Shown: positions 18,452-20,773 of the stretch, piece by piece
How positions within the stretch are numbered: position 1 is the stretch's first letter
Layout of the letters: every line of letters starts with the position of its first letter
Source of the DNA: Hypsibius dujardini
Taxonomy: Eukaryota > Tardigrada > Eutardigrada > Parachela > Hypsibiidae
Direction of reading: 5' to 3'
DNA length: 20,773 nucleotides
Assembly (NCBI GenBank): GCA_001579985.1
Contig: LRSR01002970.1
Location: forward strand, 1 to 20,773
Program-made: the position numbers and the translations under genes
Notes under the pieces: model-generated
Databases searched by the model: none
The model's input: the letters and a program-made list of their open reading frames with translations, nothing else
What the model was told of the DNA's origin: nothing

Positions 18452-20769
18452 TCAATTGCAGCATTTCGACAGCTCCGATCGCGGCTTGGGCAGTGGCTGT
18501 GCTTCAGGAATCTGTAAAGACCAAACCATAACTTATGTATCGACAAGGTAATGATTAGCCATTTTATATACACTAGTACCCCGGCATGTAAATTGAGTCA
18601 AGTAGATCGAAAACAGATAAAAAATATGAGTCGATGGATACATATACGAACGAAGAGACACAAGCAAACAGTCAGGCAAACTCAGAAACAGATAGCATAC
18701 CCATAGTCAGACAAACGCAGATAGACTTAGGAAGCAAAGAAATAATATTAAACCAAAAATGAAGTCAGCAATGGAATTGCACAGCCTCGAAATGGACGAA
18801 CCTTATCCTTATTGGGTCCCTTATCCAATATCGCCTCTGATAGTTCATAAAAGGCCCGTTCAACATTAATGTTGGCTTTGGCACTCGTCTCCAAGAATCG
18901 AATCCCGTGCTGCCGTGCAATGTCTTCGCCACGCTCCCGACTGATGGCTCTTCGGTCTTCCATATCACACTTATTCCCCAGTAACATTTTCTCCACATCC
19001 TCGTTTGCGTGCTACAGCACAACCAAAAACACACCAAAATTAAGCTTCAATTTTCACAAAGTCAACCTGACATTGTCACACCTACATATCCAACCATAAA
19101 CGGGTCAACTAATTGCAGCAGACAGAAAAATAACCGAAATTACAGAGGGTAGGCAGATATTTCGACGGACGGCCGCCGTGCAATACACAGTTAAACATCA
19201 GGCAGACAGAAAAGCAGGCGGACAAACAGATAGAGCAAAGATAAAGGTTAGAAGAACGACAGGCAAGCAGACAGAGACCGACACATAAACAGGCAGATAC
19301 ACGCATAGACAAAATGCAGACAGATGGACATATAAATAGGCAGGCAGACAGGCAGATACACAAACATAGGCAGACAAACGAACAGACAGACAAGACAAAT
19401 AAGCAAGCAGGTAGACAAACACGCAGACACTCACACCAGCAGATACTCAGAAAAGCTGACAGAATACAGACATCAAGAACTCAAAAAAGCAGACAGAATA
19501 CAGACATCAAGATAAAGACCAACCTCTTCGATATTTCGGAGCCACTTTGCAATATTGTCAAAGCTCTTGGGTTGTGTTATGTCATAGACCAGCATGATGC
19601 CCATCGCACCGCGATAGTAGGACGTGGTGATGGTGTGGAAACGCTCCTGTCCTGCCGTGTCCCTGTGAGTGAACAGACAATCCAACGGAAGGAAATGAAT
19701 CAACACAATGTAAACTGCTTGTTCGATCAAATCAAAGCCTCATGGAGGGTGTAATTTATTATTACGAGCAATTGTCTGCGCTCACTCAGTCAGAAATGAA
19801 GTGTCTCACGTCACACAAACAACAGATGAAAAGTACAGCGAGCAAAGACACGGACACAGACACTCTATTGACCGCCACCACTGACACGCTTCTCAAACAG
19901 ATCCACCCTGGTTTTTTCTCTCTTTCAAACAATGGCAGCTCGAATTGCAGTCTAATCAACCAACCAAGGCTGCTGCTTAGAAGTGGACTCGATCAAGTAA
20001 TCGCCAAATGTGAAGTAAGCAAGCAGTCAATAAAGTAGATTTGATTTAAAAATATAGTCAATGAAATCTAGTTGGCCAATCAACCAGCCACGATACAGCT
20101 AACCATCAGTTTGTACTAATACATCAATCAACCGCTCGGCAGCATCTTTAACAGAGCCGAAACATTTAACTCATTCTCCAATCATTTTTTCATCATATCC
20201 GAGTTCAATGAGCTCCATCGATAAACAAAATATGCAAAAGAACGCCAGCAGTGAAAAAAAAGGAAGCCGAAATCAGCCGCCTCATTAATTGACAGTTGGC
20301 CACATACAATAAAGTCAATCAAGACGAAACAGCTAAGCGATCAATCAACCAAATACAAAAGAGTTAACCAATTGATTGCTGATTGTTGTTTCAATTGATC
20401 AATCAACCTATTGAATGCATCTTAACGGCATGACCACCATTAATGCGCCTATCCTCCACTTTTACTCACCATATCTGCAGTTTGATTTTCTTCCCTTTGA
20501 GCTCGATAGTCTTTATCTTGAAATCGATGCCTGAAACGGAGAAGAAAAAGCAGTGTGAGATCCAGAACGACAGTAAAAAAATGGAACATCCTCCGGAGTG
20601 TCCCAAAAAATTGCCCTTCCTAAAAGATGAACCGCCACGCACCAATGGTGGATATGAAGGTGGTATTGAACGCGTCATCGGAGAAACGGAACAGAATGCA
20701 CGTCTTTCCCACTCCGGAGTCGCCAATGAGAAGGAGTTTGAAGAGCAAATCGTACGATCGCTTGGCCAT
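18452..20769 (-). CDS. RAB10: Ras-related GTPase Rab10, five exons, complete
   Basis: Exons on the minus strand: 20769-20643, 20530-20470, 19662-19524, 19011-18802, 18511-18452. Phases agree at all junctions, giving 597 bases and 198 residues (human Rab10 has 200). Rab10 is a membrane-bound switch for exocytic and endosomal recycling traffic. Seen in the protein: start [17 protein letters not shown]-loop GDSGVGKT (16-23), switch [15 protein letters not shown] with Thr41, switch II WDTAGQE (63-69), NKCD (122-125), ETSAK (150-154) and a C-terminal Cys pair, SELSKCCN, for geranylgeranylation. HANEDVE at the exon 4 start and IARQHGIRF favour Rab10 over Rab8/Rab13. The start ATG has a good context (AAAATGG) and matches the family N-terminus. 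The 5' UTR is cut by the window end. Exon 5 encodes only the last 19 residues. Introns 3 and 4 hold CAGA-rich DNA (TCTG on the sense strand). Confidence 0.95.
18600..18730. repeat. CAGA-rich degenerate repeat in RAB10 intron 4
   Basis: Scattered CAAACAGTCAGGCAAAC and CAGATAGAC words within the 290-base intron 18512-18801. Confidence 0.5.
19190..19510. repeat. Long interrupted CAGA repeat in RAB10 intron 3
   Basis: About 320 bases of CAGACAGGCAGA-type units fill most of the 512-base intron 19012-19523. Two CAGACATCAAGA-containing units near the end (about 19460-19512) repeat with a 38-40 base period. On the RAB10 sense strand this is TCTG-rich. Confidence 0.85.
19663..20469 (-). other. RAB10 intron 2
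   Basis: An 807-base intron with AATCAATCAACC words (TTGATT on the sense strand), mainly after 20000, and several short ATTGATTG-like segments near 20330-20410. No nested gene is seen. Confidence 0.6.
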
Positions 20770-20773
20770 TTTG

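Noticed and set aside
19198-19754. Long frames across the CAGA repeat in RAB10 intron 3 and exon 3
   Set aside because: Low-complexity repeat translations that then run antisense to RAB10 exon 3.

Overview
The window is eukaryotic and animal-like. It carries intron-split genes with GT/AG splice sites that encode typical metazoan proteins (POFUT2, RAB10, PPP1R42), set in AT-leaning non-coding DNA rich in tetranucleotide repeats (TCTG/CAGA and GATT). That style fits a flatworm, perhaps a tapeworm. The phylum is an inference from general character only; no search was run.

Layout, left to right. 1-1763: no gene recognised, but a roughly 220-base MITE-like inverted repeat lies at 1292-1512. 1764-4121 (+): five-exon PPP1R42, with a reading-phase mismatch between exons 1 and 2. 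5276-6544 (+): a broken gene of the Ldh2 family (malate/L-lactate dehydrogenase type), with a frameshift, a 5-base duplication, one exon missing and no 3' end. 6841-10807: an inverted pair of decayed chromodomain gene copies, minus strand on the left and plus strand on the right. Between them is a foldback repeat (8071-8908) with arms of about 390-410 bases and a 44-base loop. 10808-13847: gene-poor DNA with a 72-base repeat present twice, a CpG-rich ACGCGG cluster, an 81-base-period duplication and one unidentified minus-strand exon. 13848-17825 (+): complete eight-exon POFUT2, 454 residues. 18452-20769 (-): complete five-exon RAB10, 198 residues, convergent with POFUT2; its start codon is 5 bases from the window end.

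The three intact or near-intact genes have no shared pathway: PPP1R42 is a PP1-associated leucine-rich-repeat protein, POFUT2 is an ER glycosyltransferase and RAB10 is a vesicle-traffic GTPase. The unusual part is the middle (about 5.3-12.5 kb), where a truncated dehydrogenase gene abuts an inverted duplication around a foldback element. This looks like a rearranged, mobile-element-associated stretch. I do not see a coherent new molecular system here. The best leads are the inverted chromodomain pair, the foldback element and the two small repeat families.
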